DNA of 44,443 nt from an uncultured Oscillospiraceae bacterium (GTDB lineage Bacteria > Bacillota > Clostridia > Oscillospirales > Oscillospiraceae), in assembly GCA_947625845.1 (NCBI GenBank), contig CANQQB010000010.1, forward strand, positions 1-44,443. The letters are read 5' to 3'. Of the stretch, positions 25,801-31,483 are shown piece after piece. The notes under the pieces were generated by a model. The model was given only the letters and a program-made list of their open reading frames with translations. It did not search any database and was not told the DNA's origin. Each line of letters starts with the position of its first letter. Position 1 is the first letter of the stretch. Position numbers and translations under genes: made by a program.

Positions 25801-26804
25801 TCTCGTACATACCGTACCTGAGAGACATCGAGTCCATTATCCAGGGCTTCGACGTCGAGCGATCGGACCTCTCCGGGATCTCCGATCTGGTCCAGTCCGC
25901 ACAGGCACTGGTCCAGGCGGTGAACGGTGAGGGCAAAAAATCAGTGTTCAACGCTGGCCAGGCCATGGCCAGAAAAGGCGCTGCCGCCCTCGGCCTCCCG
26001 GTGGACAACCTGGCACGCGATGCGACGGCGATCTTTAACACGTGCCTCTGGAAGTCCGGCAACTATGTCATGACATACAACCTGGACAAGATCATGTTGA
26101 ACCAGGGCAACAAAGCAAACGACGCGACGTTCTACGACACGCTGTACCGGGCGATGATGGACGACAACAAACAATACCGGACGATCTACCAGGACATGAT
26201 CGCCAACGGCTACAGTGAGGAGTCCATCAAGTCCGCCATGGAGCAGCGCCTCTGGAAGGAGGCGCAGGAGAAATGGGCAGGCGAGGACGATATCACCGCG
26301 ACCGGATCCGGGCTGTTGCCGGTGGAGTGGCAAGCACCGGGGAAGGATACGAAGTGGGACAAGTTCCTGGAGGAGATCCGGGACGAGGACAACTGGGCGG
26401 ACGTGATCGGCGATGACTACTGGGGAATGGCAGCAACACTGCAGGATGCTCCGACGGGAAACAGCAAAGAGGCAACGGCGGAAAAGCGAAGAATGATCGC
26501 GGATCAGCCGTACACCGAAGACATCAAGGAAGATGCGATGGAGGCGATCCTGAGCGAGGGCGCATTCAAGAAGTACATGGCAGCCAGGGCCGCAGGGGTA
26601 TCGACGTACAACTATGTAGATCTCCTGGAGGACATGGAAGCTGAGGCGGAACGCGTACGCGTGAAGGAAGGAAAGAAGACGGCCACAATCACAATGGACA
26701 TTGTGGAGAAGATCCTGAAGCAGTCCAGCCTGACGAAGAAGCAAAAGGCCGCGATCTGGAAGAGCTACTCAAGCGCCAAGAACCCGGTGAGCCCCTGGGG
26801 CTGA
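16863..26804 (+). CDS. Giant polyvalent internal virion protein with HExxH metalloprotease-like domain
   Basis: The GTG at 16863, behind GCAAAGGGGG, starts a 3313-aa protein. Residues 1-200 are disordered. About 520-570 and 690-710 are Ala/Gly-rich hydrophobic stretches that could enter a membrane. HEASH at 918-922, with a downstream EEAADEG (about 966-972), fits a zinc protease site. About 1050-1850 is a very Gln/Glu-rich region carrying five GL(R/T)AG motifs and about five short helical repeats. Long coiled coils follow (about 1860-2200). The C-terminal 1000 residues resemble the globular ends of giant phage polyvalent proteins, with a hydrophobic segment near 2930-2950. It is probably packaged and ejected into the host. 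Function beyond this is inference. Confidence 0.7.
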   Translation: MAYGYGNNQNNGRRMTLQERLDAMRKTAIQGHYGFSQDDTPKERLKKRLKALRDGYGTIPQSSWTNRQEQQEQDTTSPSMQFDPQHNEAAPKGAGTTTNRTGAGTGEERRFDPLHNTLAAAGGQDGTSRPGSVTPTTVETTPTSTRQQDNRTLEQRWLDMIADQRREREEAAEAGEARPVQSYTVREDSPLSRIIAEVTGTTPSTAQAEDYQGELDRIATIMPMIDRLEKAIRTGALSPDQQKELDEARAALSPYLPDLAQTNSADELHNNLEYLARQRQDIQNRQNLGTLLQNQDAMGAYEKKDEFTQDLTDLNYMISDLVNGGRADSDRYKELKEKYSLTDSMLAGYVRAVQTGIEEEDWEEAGLTDWQSVANLKNNLQDNINRYSERMTEAGVDPDQLEEYITRTAKEQEVLDQAESNRLYMQENPLNWLFGSAVSVFSNIGSSLEALNMYIRNRDNNDPMSEDYRPYSVADLPNTIYTQALREGGGEAVANTFDTVKALLGGEDTEDVRWLGNFLYNTGMSIADSATVMAAAAATAGAAGLPMAAAEAMTLFTMGGTAASNAAVDVIQRGGSNQQIMQESLASGVFEAFFEKFSVDRIFKMGHVGTVKAWVKEMLKQAGIEASEEMATETANIIADAIIMTDKSDFEMAVQQYRSDFINNEGYSYDEADQAARAAAIVDMVRRVGEAGLGGAISGAVMGGVHNFQGMRYESAVLENARNGIALNAEQRENISRNVLDGEGLLAEHDQLIQEYRARHAEEIAARSAQNGQETAQNGENGKGDTDTRQDGQNGNQDEQGPDNGQNRRGLTQSMQEWMDKYRERQQARRQQRETRREGRVFAARDMRTYRDGEAGRGILTTGDYANLNRLARSSGQNIYIVDDVENQDVQGWYKDGSIYITESALRSGSSAWTTAVHEASHALKETAPQQYARLQRAAAAMYGSEENMIRTLQQASARSGVELTAEEAADEGVAVLMERMAYNPNLFERVAFRDMNAAQQIWITVRNELGNIRDAITHRELSNTERVVNAWGDALDEARRTARTRRQGTTTEGTDNGQDTAAPPPAPAAEGDQTTTAPTLENGQGLRAGPETEGETAAPQTEGETVTEETGEETAAQNEGEETVTPEAGEEQTAEPVPLEQRSVEELQRMLDEQRNNPTMTPEEMVELATVLYQKQQQQAETPVLQGDGLTAGPVEQDQAREDQERQAREEAAEERREAAETEEQTTETEETPQEQMPALQGEGLTAGPTVEEQEQTRAQEEQTQQEEEERQRAAEQARQEQLRQQRWRRQQNETRAQWLDRLYADRLSGQLTQEEFERGIDDYSRSRQDSVMASLQNALPMLANEEGLRAGDLTEEEQAAARVQSLLPSEETTEAEGAAEAEETADGTEAENTEETRETAEPDDGTRAYQDRVISQIQDLMQHDTTLRNLAQMQRQGILTDAQYANLRDAALRANDRYQSLVRSLTWTNIDQTQSAQEQGQAVQDEERTPQPRSEVERTQQRVQDELTMGDISYDEAQIQLRMAEAAQLPVRSEGLETEDGLRAGELTETEQRIQDITQQMADLEESIPALRGSRQNMEQGYLSQEAYEQQRQETLQNNERYLDLRRQLTEARNNRFQESNPEYEQQAAQIRDSYERAGLAEHYDRIQQAKQDYLNEDDTVQWIQQTYERGDMTQAERDAEMLDYLTNSTEWQNLLTQERNLANRRDGATAETAEDLPRLLPADMIEEQQTRSADAENRAEAPTLAEIRQQARQEAQQRGQAEIEEQVQEFARQTSDPSVTVEQAQNRMAEISREMAEQSPDMMALEDSRRADAITEDEYRQRRAQILLANTEYREMARAIIAKGLNQIQQQEQTQRDGRMYRLQSTSEAVEAALALQQQLEQDNKELRKTNKRLERRVAYYMEQWKITNRQQADPAKVQEYVRREMDYYGSQAYLDSVLEKVTAAYDRMATLDPTKVDITQDQQVNELLQEAAEEIVRNAYEDWAAEYGDDPMVDYIRTTAIDITGLEEEIKSRYDTMKNFRKEMRGILRIATKAQSRNAQSPAGLVQELESTFGTRITQGDSEAEALFSLIQYVERMTEENWQPSFDEEGVQAESANLAAKLKESFFTLPKVRETRMDRLQQKQQQELDKLEKKYQKRIDQMNRENEQTEAYLKSRIERTKTRAAMEQQQIRARHAAADLARRNNQTSRELRDKIYRHAMQLSHKLLNPTDKQHIPDTLRDATKALLESLDLESSFGYTDDTRTSRRPNKVTITTTNEDGTTTVQEMRREDLYPTKRTEAARELSKALTELRDSGLSEITIDPDLANKLDQVANFPDRMVSELDKEQLQVLWEAITSLEHAVTNANKMLGRSRIENVSDLAVQIIKTANQDRSRRDATRQDKYNYLGIVGIVDNLLQVEQLTPETFFHRMGPGGDELFRQARRAQEDQVFILNEGRQVFKNAMKSAGIDEKQVRAWEKDQDADGHTFTFEGAEETRSIKLSTGQILELWLLSQREQAIDHITIGGIQSKVGETTAKKFGVPIKVKNTSADAVFIGAEGINTITKGLTDQQKTFAKALQNYLAGGLAARGNMASVEVYGYSKFTEQNYWPITTQSESNQVDFTKGRDNANGANMISSYGMAKATVPNARNPVVLRNVTDTFARHLDQMATYAAWLSTSENLAKVYNYKLMEESTEGKRLNTTVRSAVNKIMGDQGDTYWRNLLFDIAIGTKAGAERSITDAGLNAFKAAAVGANIRVILQQPTAIIRAAEMLNPKYLTKVKSPFQAFERAKQHSGIAQWKDWGYFELDTGRNLRELMLGEDSALDKVKNGMMAGAGMADNFAWGILWNGVEAETRDLHPEVLEGSQEFWDICAERFGAIIDRTQVVDSVLHRSQIMRSTGGLNRLATSFMSEPTKVYNMIVRDIYDIGQAIRTGDKAAVKAARQHVARTAAALIISFAVNGIARAIPDFFRSDDRDKDEKTFWDEWWENFTSDFDPLSYIPYLRDIESIIQGFDVERSDLSGISDLVQSAQALVQAVNGEGKKSVFNAGQAMARKGAAALGLPVDNLARDATAIFNTCLWKSGNYVMTYNLDKIMLNQGNKANDATFYDTLYRAMMDDNKQYRTIYQDMIANGYSEESIKSAMEQRLWKEAQEKWAGEDDITATGSGLLPVEWQAPGKDTKWDKFLEEIRDEDNWADVIGDDYWGMAATLQDAPTGNSKEATAEKRRMIADQPYTEDIKEDAMEAILSEGAFKKYMAARAAGVSTYNYVDLLEDMEAEAERVRVKEGKKTATITMDIVEKILKQSSLTKKQKAAIWKSYSSAKNPVSPWG

Positions 26805-26819
26805 CAAGAGCAAACAAGA

Positions 26820-26850
26820 AGAGCACCCGGCGAAAGCTGGGTGCTCTTTC
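26820..26850 (+). terminator. Intrinsic terminator of the late operon
   Basis: AGAGCACCCGGC (26820-26831) pairs with GCTGGGTGCTCT (26836-26847) over 12 bp with one G-T pair, closed by a GAAA tetraloop and followed by TTC. It starts 15 bases after the giant gene's stop and ends the roughly 29-kb rightward late operon before the leftward lysogeny genes. Confidence 0.9.
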
Positions 26851-27158
26851 TGCTGCAGCAGCGCATGACAGGCGCGATGATGCCAAAAATGATGCTATTT
26901 TATTGGAGGATGTGGCAAGAAGTGTTGCGGCGTAAGGGCTTTTGAGATGCTGGATACAACCCGAAGTGGGTTGCCCTAGGGGCCGAAACAGTGAAAAATG
27001 AAATACGCGAAATAGTTATTTTTAAGTGGAATATAGCAAAGAAACAAAGGAAAAGCGGGCAAAAAAGTTCAAGAAAAGAAAGAAAGTGGGAGAATGAGAA
27101 AAGGGGGAAAGCATGGAAACGCCAAGATTCATCAAGATTTGATGATGCTAAACTGCTG
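26851..27158. other. Intergenic region beside the integrase (candidate attP zone)
   Basis: About 300 bases with no credible gene; one open frame crossing it runs antisense through the integrase. AT-rich for this genome from about 26985 on, with runs of purines. A small inverted repeat CAACCC/GGGTTG (26957-26962 and 26968-26973) and the palindrome CCCTAGGG lie near 26975. In many temperate phages attP lies next to the 3' or 5' end of the integrase gene, so this is the first place to look, but no core site can be named from one genome. Confidence 0.4.
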
Positions 27159-28283
27159 CTACTTCTGCGCGGCTTCCGGTATGCTCGGTCTCTCCATGAG
27201 CTTCATATACCTGTGCAGCGTGTCGGAGTCGTTATGGGTATAGATGTTGGCAGTGGTGCTGATGTTCGAATGGCCCATATACCGCTTGGCAATGTCGATG
27301 GGCACGCCGTTCTTTTCGCAGTTCGTACAGAAGGTGTGGCGGAGGCAATACACGGTTAGATCGTCTGCGAGCTTGTGACCTTTGATCCTGCCGCGGGGCG
27401 TTGTCTCAGCACCGAGATAAATATTAACAGACCTTGTAAAAGAGGACCACCAGCTGTACATGGTGCACTTGCTGGCGATAGAACCGGATGGGCCAGGGAA
27501 GACAAGGGAAAATGGGGGCCCTTTGAGAGGCCGAAGGATGTTCACAAGCTCGGACACCATAGGAATATCTCTGCTTCCGGCGTCGGTCTTGGGCGCTTTG
27601 ATCTCGGTGGTACCGGCAGCGCGGGCAGTGTGGATGTGGATCTCGTTCCGCTCAAAGTCTACGTCATTCCATACGAGCGTGGCGGACTCTCCGGGACGCA
27701 TGCCAGTATAAAGCAGAGTCTGGATCCATGCGCCGCGAGGGTGTGTCCGGGCGACTGTGAGAAAAGCATCTTGCTCTTCGTCGGTGAGGGAGCGGTGGCT
27801 GCCGGAAGTGCCGGACGGCTTCTCCAGCGAGGCAGAGGGGTCAAAGAGAATCAATCGGGAAGTGTGAGCCTTGGAAAACATAGACCGAAGCAGAATAGCA
27901 AGCTTGCTGATGTGATCGGAGCTCATGCCGGCCTGGGAATTCAAAATCTTCTGCAGATGGATGTCCCGAACGTTGCACAACTTCATGAGCCCAATGGACG
28001 GCGAAACGAGGCGGCGGTACATGGACTCCTGCCGCTTTAACACGGGCTGGCAGATACCTTTTGGAATACGGTAAGTCTCGAACCATTTATCAAACCAGGC
28101 GTCAACGGTCATGTTACCGCCGGAGACGTCAACACCTTGCTTTAAGGCGTCAAGCTTCTGCTGGAGCTTCTGCTGAGCCTCCTTCGCGGTGGAGCCGTAC
28201 GCGGAGTAGCTCTTGCCGTTGTACCGGGCAGACTTGCGGAACTTGGTGCCGGATGGCTTTTTGCTGGGATTTTTGCTTGACAT
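27159..28283 (-). CDS. int: Integrase, tyrosine recombinase
   Basis: It catalyses site-specific integration and, with helpers, excision of the prophage. The 374-aa product has an N-terminal Lys-rich arm-binding region (about 1-60), a SAM-like core-binding domain (about 60-165) and a catalytic domain (about 175-360). Visible catalytic elements are Arg in YTGMRPGE, the box YCLRHTF (Tyr where many have His, then Arg), His in MGHSNIS and the nucleophile Tyr in ANIYTH. Length and domains look complete, so the phage should be able to lysogenise. Its ribosome site GAGAGGTGATCAA precedes the ATG. It is the last gene of the leftward lysogeny block. Confidence 0.95.
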   Translation of the reverse strand: MSSKNPSKKPSGTKFRKSARYNGKSYSAYGSTAKEAQQKLQQKLDALKQGVDVSGGNMTVDAWFDKWFETYRIPKGICQPVLKRQESMYRRLVSPSIGLMKLCNVRDIHLQKILNSQAGMSSDHISKLAILLRSMFSKAHTSRLILFDPSASLEKPSGTSGSHRSLTDEEQDAFLTVARTHPRGAWIQTLLYTGMRPGESATLVWNDVDFERNEIHIHTARAAGTTEIKAPKTDAGSRDIPMVSELVNILRPLKGPPFSLVFPGPSGSIASKCTMYSWWSSFTRSVNIYLGAETTPRGRIKGHKLADDLTVYCLRHTFCTNCEKNGVPIDIAKRYMGHSNISTTANIYTHNDSDTLHRYMKLMERPSIPEAAQK

Positions 28284-28306
28284 TTGATCACCTCTCTTTT
28301 ATACTG

Positions 28307-28328
28307 AGAGGGCACGAGGCCCTCTTTT
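28307..28328 (+). terminator. Hairpin with T-run reading rightward, upstream of the integrase
   Basis: AGAGGGC (28307-28313) pairs with GCCCTCT (28319-28325), and a T-run continues to 28328. On the plus strand it has terminator form. On the minus strand it would be a hairpin in the integrase leader with no T-tract. Confidence 0.6.
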
Positions 28329-28367
28329 ACAGACGGCCAAAAACATCCTCCAATGTTGCTCGTGCAT

Positions 28368-28405
28368 GCCGGCGTCAGGGGCCTGCCCCCCTGGCGCCGG
28401 CTTTT
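28368..28405 (+). terminator. Strong rightward terminator between the membrane-protein and integrase genes
   Basis: The arms 28368-28381 and 28388-28401 pair over 14 bp with one G-T pair and a 6-nt loop, followed by TTTTATT on the plus strand. It has canonical form, but both neighbouring genes are read leftward, so it acts against antisense transcription or also as a hairpin in the leftward message. Confidence 0.75.
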
Positions 28406-28988
28406 ATTGTTTGATGAACTGCTTGAAGTATTCAGGTGTGTTTCCGGTGTAAAGGTCAAAATCTATACGTTCACGCGAAGGGGAAGCAAGAACATTTTCA
28501 GCGATTTTGACATTCTCGACAGCAAAATCTAAAAGACGCCTAGAAGTGCCGGAAGATCTAAGATAATCGACGCAGTTGAAAAAGGCATCACGATAATAAC
28601 TATGCCTGCTCGGGTAGAGAGAACTTTCTATGAGCTTGTAGTATAAACACTCAAAAAGATAGTAAACGTCATTTGATTCAAGCAATGTGCTACGTTTGAA
28701 ATCAATGCGTTCGCGAAGGCCATAAAGGCGGTTGTATTTATCCTCTAAATAATTACAGAGGTCATGATAGAAAACACTGCCGGGAGAGATGCGAGAACCG
28801 GACGATGGGACTTTGGCGTTTCTTGCTATCCTGCAGGCGCGACGCGCAAAATAATGAACAGCGCCGAAAGTTCCATAATTTCGTTTGTTGTCGAAAAAAT
28901 GAATTGGGTAGAAAATTGCAAAGAAAGTGAGAAGAGACCACAAAATAACCAAAGGGTTGTTGATGATTGTTTTTATAATATCAAGCAT
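28404..28988 (-). CDS. Membrane-anchored accessory (moron-type) protein, unknown function
   Basis: The 194-aa product starts MLDIIKTIINNPLVILW and has one hydrophobic segment near the N-terminus (about 12-30, LVILWSLLTFFAIFYPIHFF), then a basic, Tyr/Arg-rich soluble domain that should face the cytoplasm. The gene is clearly richer in A and T than its surroundings and lies between repressor and integrase, where prophages often carry genes expressed in the lysogen. Superinfection exclusion or host defence is a common role for such genes, but no family is recognised here. Its ribosome site GAAGG precedes the ATG at 28988. Hairpins lie at both ends of the gene, suggesting it was inserted as a unit. 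Confidence 0.75.
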   Translation of the reverse strand: MLDIIKTIINNPLVILWSLLTFFAIFYPIHFFDNKRNYGTFGAVHYFARRACRIARNAKVPSSGSRISPGSVFYHDLCNYLEDKYNRLYGLRERIDFKRSTLLESNDVYYLFECLYYKLIESSLYPSRHSYYRDAFFNCVDYLRSSGTSRRLLDFAVENVKIAENVLASPSRERIDFDLYTGNTPEYFKQFIKQ

Positions 28989-29005
28989 ATAATCGCCTTC
29001 TTTCT

Positions 29006-29045
29006 GGAGCTCCAGTACGGTATGTACTGGAGCTCCTTTTGTTTT
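29006..29045 (+). terminator. Perfect 13-bp rightward terminator between repressor and membrane-protein genes
   Basis: GGAGCTCCAGTAC (29006-29018) and GTACTGGAGCTCC (29024-29036) are exact complements around a 5-nt loop and are followed by TTTTGTTTT on the plus strand. The flanking genes are leftward, as with the other two terminators in this block. Confidence 0.75.
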
Positions 29046-29081
29046 GCTACCGGATTGGCAAGCCGTGTTTGATCCGGTAAA

Positions 29082-29591
29082 TCATGATGCTGCGGATTCG
29101 CCCGGCGGTTTCTTCTCGAGAGCAAGCTGCTCTTCGAGAGCGGCGCGGACTTCGTCGTCTGTCCACTCCTGATCTCGGCCAGGATCTGGCCTGGGCGGTG
29201 CTGGCTGCTCGGAGCGTACGGAGTCCACAAGGCCCTCCATGAAGTTGTATACAGCCTGCAGTTCGGAATCCGAGAGAGACAGCAACTTGGAGATGAAAGA
29301 CTTGGCCAGTGGGGAAAGATTCTGCTCTGCCGCGAACTGGTCCACAGGATCTGGCATGTCAGTCTTGAACATAGGGCCGGAGCCGTTGAGAAGCCAATCT
29401 TTAGAAGCACCAAAGCAGGAGCAAAGCAAAATTAGCATCGAATCAGTGACTGGCCTGTACTCACTCTCGATCTTACTAATTGCAGTCTTGCCGACACCGA
29501 GTTTCTCGCCGAACTCCGTTTGAGTGAGGCGCAGTGTGTTCCGCAAAAGTTTTACCCTGGACTGGATCGTATTGGGGGTACCGTCTGCCAT
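29082..29591 (-). CDS. XRE-family lysogeny repressor
   Basis: It should bind operators between itself and the early genes to hold the prophage silent. The 169-aa product begins MADGTPNTIQ. Residues about 8-65 form an XRE helix-turn-helix (LRLTQTEFGEKLGVGKTAISKIES, written here with its last helix at GKTAISKIE). Around 70-90 is the DWLLNGSGPMF segment common in Firmicutes repressors. The C-terminal half is helical and acidic, with no S24 self-cleavage domain visible, so induction may need another factor. The chosen ATG at 29591 has AAAGGTGGTGATTAAT upstream; a longer frame lacks a ribosome site. Confidence 0.85.
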   Translation of the reverse strand: MADGTPNTIQSRVKLLRNTLRLTQTEFGEKLGVGKTAISKIESEYRPVTDSMLILLCSCFGASKDWLLNGSGPMFKTDMPDPVDQFAAEQNLSPLAKSFISKLLSLSDSELQAVYNFMEGLVDSVRSEQPAPPRPDPGRDQEWTDDEVRAALEEQLALEKKPPGESAAS

Positions 29592-29632
29592 ATTAATCAC
29601 CACCTTTCCGGACAACAGGCGGGTCCTTGCTG

Positions 29633-29661
29633 ATTGTAGCATACAGAGTTCCCCTTGGCAA
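29633..29661 (-). promoter_or_regulatory. Leftward promoter of the repressor
   Basis: On the minus strand a -35 box TTGCCA (29656-29661) and a -10 box TACAAT (29633-29638) are separated by exactly 17 bp. The start of transcription would fall about 30-40 bases before the repressor ATG. Confidence 0.75.
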
Positions 29662-29667
29662 CAGGGG
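29651..29667. promoter_or_regulatory. Candidate repressor operator
   Basis: CCCCTTGGCAACAGGGG is an imperfect 17-bp palindrome (arms CCCCT/AGGGG) that overlaps the -35 box of the leftward promoter and lies about 27 bases before the rightward -35. Its position suits autoregulation by the XRE repressor. No second copy was found, so confidence is limited. Confidence 0.45.
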
Positions 29668-29693
29668 GATAAGAAAAAATTTTCAAAAGGGGC

Positions 29694-29721
29694 TTGACAA
29701 GTTGGCAGAGGGCACTATAAT
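29694..29721 (+). promoter_or_regulatory. Rightward early promoter
   Basis: A consensus -35 TTGACA (29694-29699) and a consensus -10 TATAAT (29716-29721) are separated by 16 bp. It is the best promoter in the window and drives the early operon beginning at 29770. Back-to-back arrangement with the repressor promoter forms the lysis/lysogeny switch. Confidence 0.9.
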
Positions 29722-29769
29722 AGAAGGCAGGGGCAACCCATGTACAAAACAAGGAAGGAGGACAACGGC

Positions 29770-29937
29770 ATGAAGCAGAACGAAGCGGCCCGGGTGCGGG
29801 ATGAGCTCACCGGAAAGGCGGTAAAGCTATTTCTGGAACTCCCGGAAGAGTGCCAGAAGATCTCCCACGCATTCATGCTGGGGATGGAGACGGCACGCAA
29901 GATCGATCCTGGGGACAAGACCGGGAAAACCGCGTGA
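29770..29937 (+). CDS. First early protein (55 aa), unknown function
   Basis: The ATG at 29770 has AAGGAAGGAGG 8 nt upstream. An ATG at 29740 is in frame but only about 12 bases after the expected transcription start. The product (MKQNEAARVR...) is one long amphipathic helix pair with a basic end. Being the first gene after the switch promoter, it would be made earliest after infection or induction. Such genes are often regulators or host-takeover peptides; nothing more can be read. Confidence 0.7.
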   Translation: MKQNEAARVRDELTGKAVKLFLELPEECQKISHAFMLGMETARKIDPGDKTGKTA

Positions 29938-29969
29938 GCGGCAGGAGCAACATTGGAGGAGGAACGAAC

Positions 29970-30386
29970 ATGGCAAGACTGATCGCATCAACGGGGCAGC
30001 TGGCAGAGATGCTCCGGAAGAACGCAGAAAGCATTCTGCAGGAAAGCGACTGGGCGGTGTTCCTGGTGATGCCGGTGGAAGGCAAGGACCCGGAATGGCG
30101 CATCCGGATCGTGCATGTCGCGGAGAACGAGTGGGGCAACCCGATCCGGTGGAAGACTGAGGGAGACCGGGAGATAGCCCGGTATGCCAACACCATCGAC
30201 ATGGACGCAGTCATGATGAACCTGGCCAGTCTGATGCTGGGGCAGACACCGCAGGAGATGCAGTGGCCAAACTGGCTGGTGATGGCAGGCACGATCCAGG
30301 CGGCCAGAGACACCGGAACCAGCAAGCTCTGGGAATACCGTCTGCGCCTCAACATGGAGCCGACGGAAGACGAGCTCAACAAGTGA
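29970..30386 (+). CDS. Early protein, paralogue of the next gene (138 aa)
   Basis: The product begins MARLIASTGQ. After a helical N-terminus (about 10-30) it contains WAVFLVMP, the segment GNPIRWKTEG, then ARYANTIDMDAVMMN and a helix ending in IQAARDTG. The same landmarks in the same order occur in the 275-aa neighbour (NPIRWESA, ARYAMLMDHQAVMVN, IMAARAND), so the two arose by duplication. Both have almost the same leader in front (GAGCAACATTGGAGGAGGAA). Acidic overall, no membrane segment, no known domain recognised. Confidence 0.7.
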   Translation: MARLIASTGQLAEMLRKNAESILQESDWAVFLVMPVEGKDPEWRIRIVHVAENEWGNPIRWKTEGDREIARYANTIDMDAVMMNLASLMLGQTPQEMQWPNWLVMAGTIQAARDTGTSKLWEYRLRLNMEPTEDELNK

Positions 30387-30409
30387 GCAACATTGGAGGA
30401 GGAAATACA

Positions 30410-31237
30410 ATGGCAGCAACAATGACACTGGCCCAGGAGCTGGAGACGGCCCTCTATGGCAGGCGCAACCCGTTAGCCTGGCTGCTGGTGGCCAAGGACA
30501 AGGAAGGCACGTACCTGGGCAAGGAATGGGACATCCAGCTGGTATACCCGATCGTGGATGAGGACTGCAACCCGATCCGGTGGGAGAGCGCAAGCAGCTA
30601 CCAGAAGGCACGCTATGCGATGCTGATGGATCACCAGGCAGTGATGGTCAACCCGCGCTTGGACTTCAACCTGGACATCATGGAGAAGGAACCGCACTAC
30701 GGCGCCATGGCAGACGCGATCATGGCCGCCCGTGCCAACGACAAGTTCAAGGTGCTCTGGATGCTGAACCGGCTGCAGGAGCCGGCAAAACTCTGGCACT
30801 TCGGCCGGGATGAGATCCCGGAGAAGGGGCGCAACGTTCTCTGGCAGCTGGAGAACAAGGTGCACAGCTACCGCCAGAGAAACGAGTGGTACAGCATCGA
30901 CGTCTTCTGCCAGCCCTTCGACGAGTTCGAGGAAGAGGGAGAAGAGGAGACGTGGCTCCGCGTGGAGGAAGACGGGGACGTCATCGTGAAAGGCTGGAGC
31001 TACCTGCCGGACCTGGAGAAGGGCATGGAAAAGCCGGAGGGCTGGGAGGACGAGGAAGACCAGAGCGTGTACCCGTCGGACGACCGCTGGTACGTCGTCA
31101 TCAAGGAGCACAACGGGCGCTTGTACTACGACATGGACCGCTGGACAAGCAAGGACGGCTGGGAGTGCTACAAGATCAACCACAAGAGCAAGGTGCGCTT
31201 CTACGCCGTCCCCGAGATCGCGGCGGGCAAGTGGTAG
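30410..31237 (+). CDS. Early protein, longer paralogue with acidic C-terminal extension (275 aa)
   Basis: The ATG at 30410 follows GGAGGAGGAAAT. The first 115 residues parallel the preceding 138-aa protein; the rest is an extra domain, rich in Trp, Glu and Asp, with a strongly acidic middle (EEEGEEETW, EGWEDEEDQ) and a Trp/Tyr-rich beta-type end. A very acidic Trp-rich surface could mimic DNA or bind a host protein, but this is speculation. A read starting earlier, at 30263, would overlap the previous gene and has no ribosome site. Confidence 0.7.
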   Translation: MAATMTLAQELETALYGRRNPLAWLLVAKDKEGTYLGKEWDIQLVYPIVDEDCNPIRWESASSYQKARYAMLMDHQAVMVNPRLDFNLDIMEKEPHYGAMADAIMAARANDKFKVLWMLNRLQEPAKLWHFGRDEIPEKGRNVLWQLENKVHSYRQRNEWYSIDVFCQPFDEFEEEGEEETWLRVEEDGDVIVKGWSYLPDLEKGMEKPEGWEDEEDQSVYPSDDRWYVVIKEHNGRLYYDMDRWTSKDGWECYKINHKSKVRFYAVPEIAAGKW

Positions 31238-31249
31238 GAGGTGGCACAG

Positions 31250-31483
31250 ATGTTCGGGAATAAGATCAAAGGCAGGGCAATCATCTGGGCTGAGCAGCAG
31301 GAAGAAGGACGGCTGCGGATATGCGCAAGGGTGAAGGCGAAGTCTGGCGAGGTGCTCCTGCACATGGTGGGAAGCATCATTATCTCGGTAGCAGAGGACA
31401 TAGGAGTGGATCCGATGGAAATGGCGCGAAGAGCAGTGGAAAAGGTAACCAAGGGCAGGGAGAAGAAGGAGGCGCAGGGATGA
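31250..31483 (+). CDS. Small early protein A (77 aa)
   Basis: The ATG at 31250 is 8 nt after AGGAGG; a GTG three codons earlier is less well placed. The product (MFGNKIKGRA...) has a strand-rich first half (RLRICARVKA) and a helical second half (SIIISVAEDIGVDPMEMARRAVEKV). It shares this layout with the following gene product, so both may belong to one duplicated family. Function unknown. Confidence 0.7.
   Translation: MFGNKIKGRAIIWAEQQEEGRLRICARVKAKSGEVLLHMVGSIIISVAEDIGVDPMEMARRAVEKVTKGREKKEAQG

Noticed and set aside
26957-26982. attP core or tRNA-like sequence near the late terminator
   Set aside because: The small inverted repeat and CCCTAGGG palindrome are too short to call; no tRNA fold and no matching second site exist within this genome.
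26991-27359. Rightward 122-aa open frame near the integrase end
   Set aside because: Its second half is antisense to the integrase, the first half is low-complexity Lys-rich, and no ribosome site is present.
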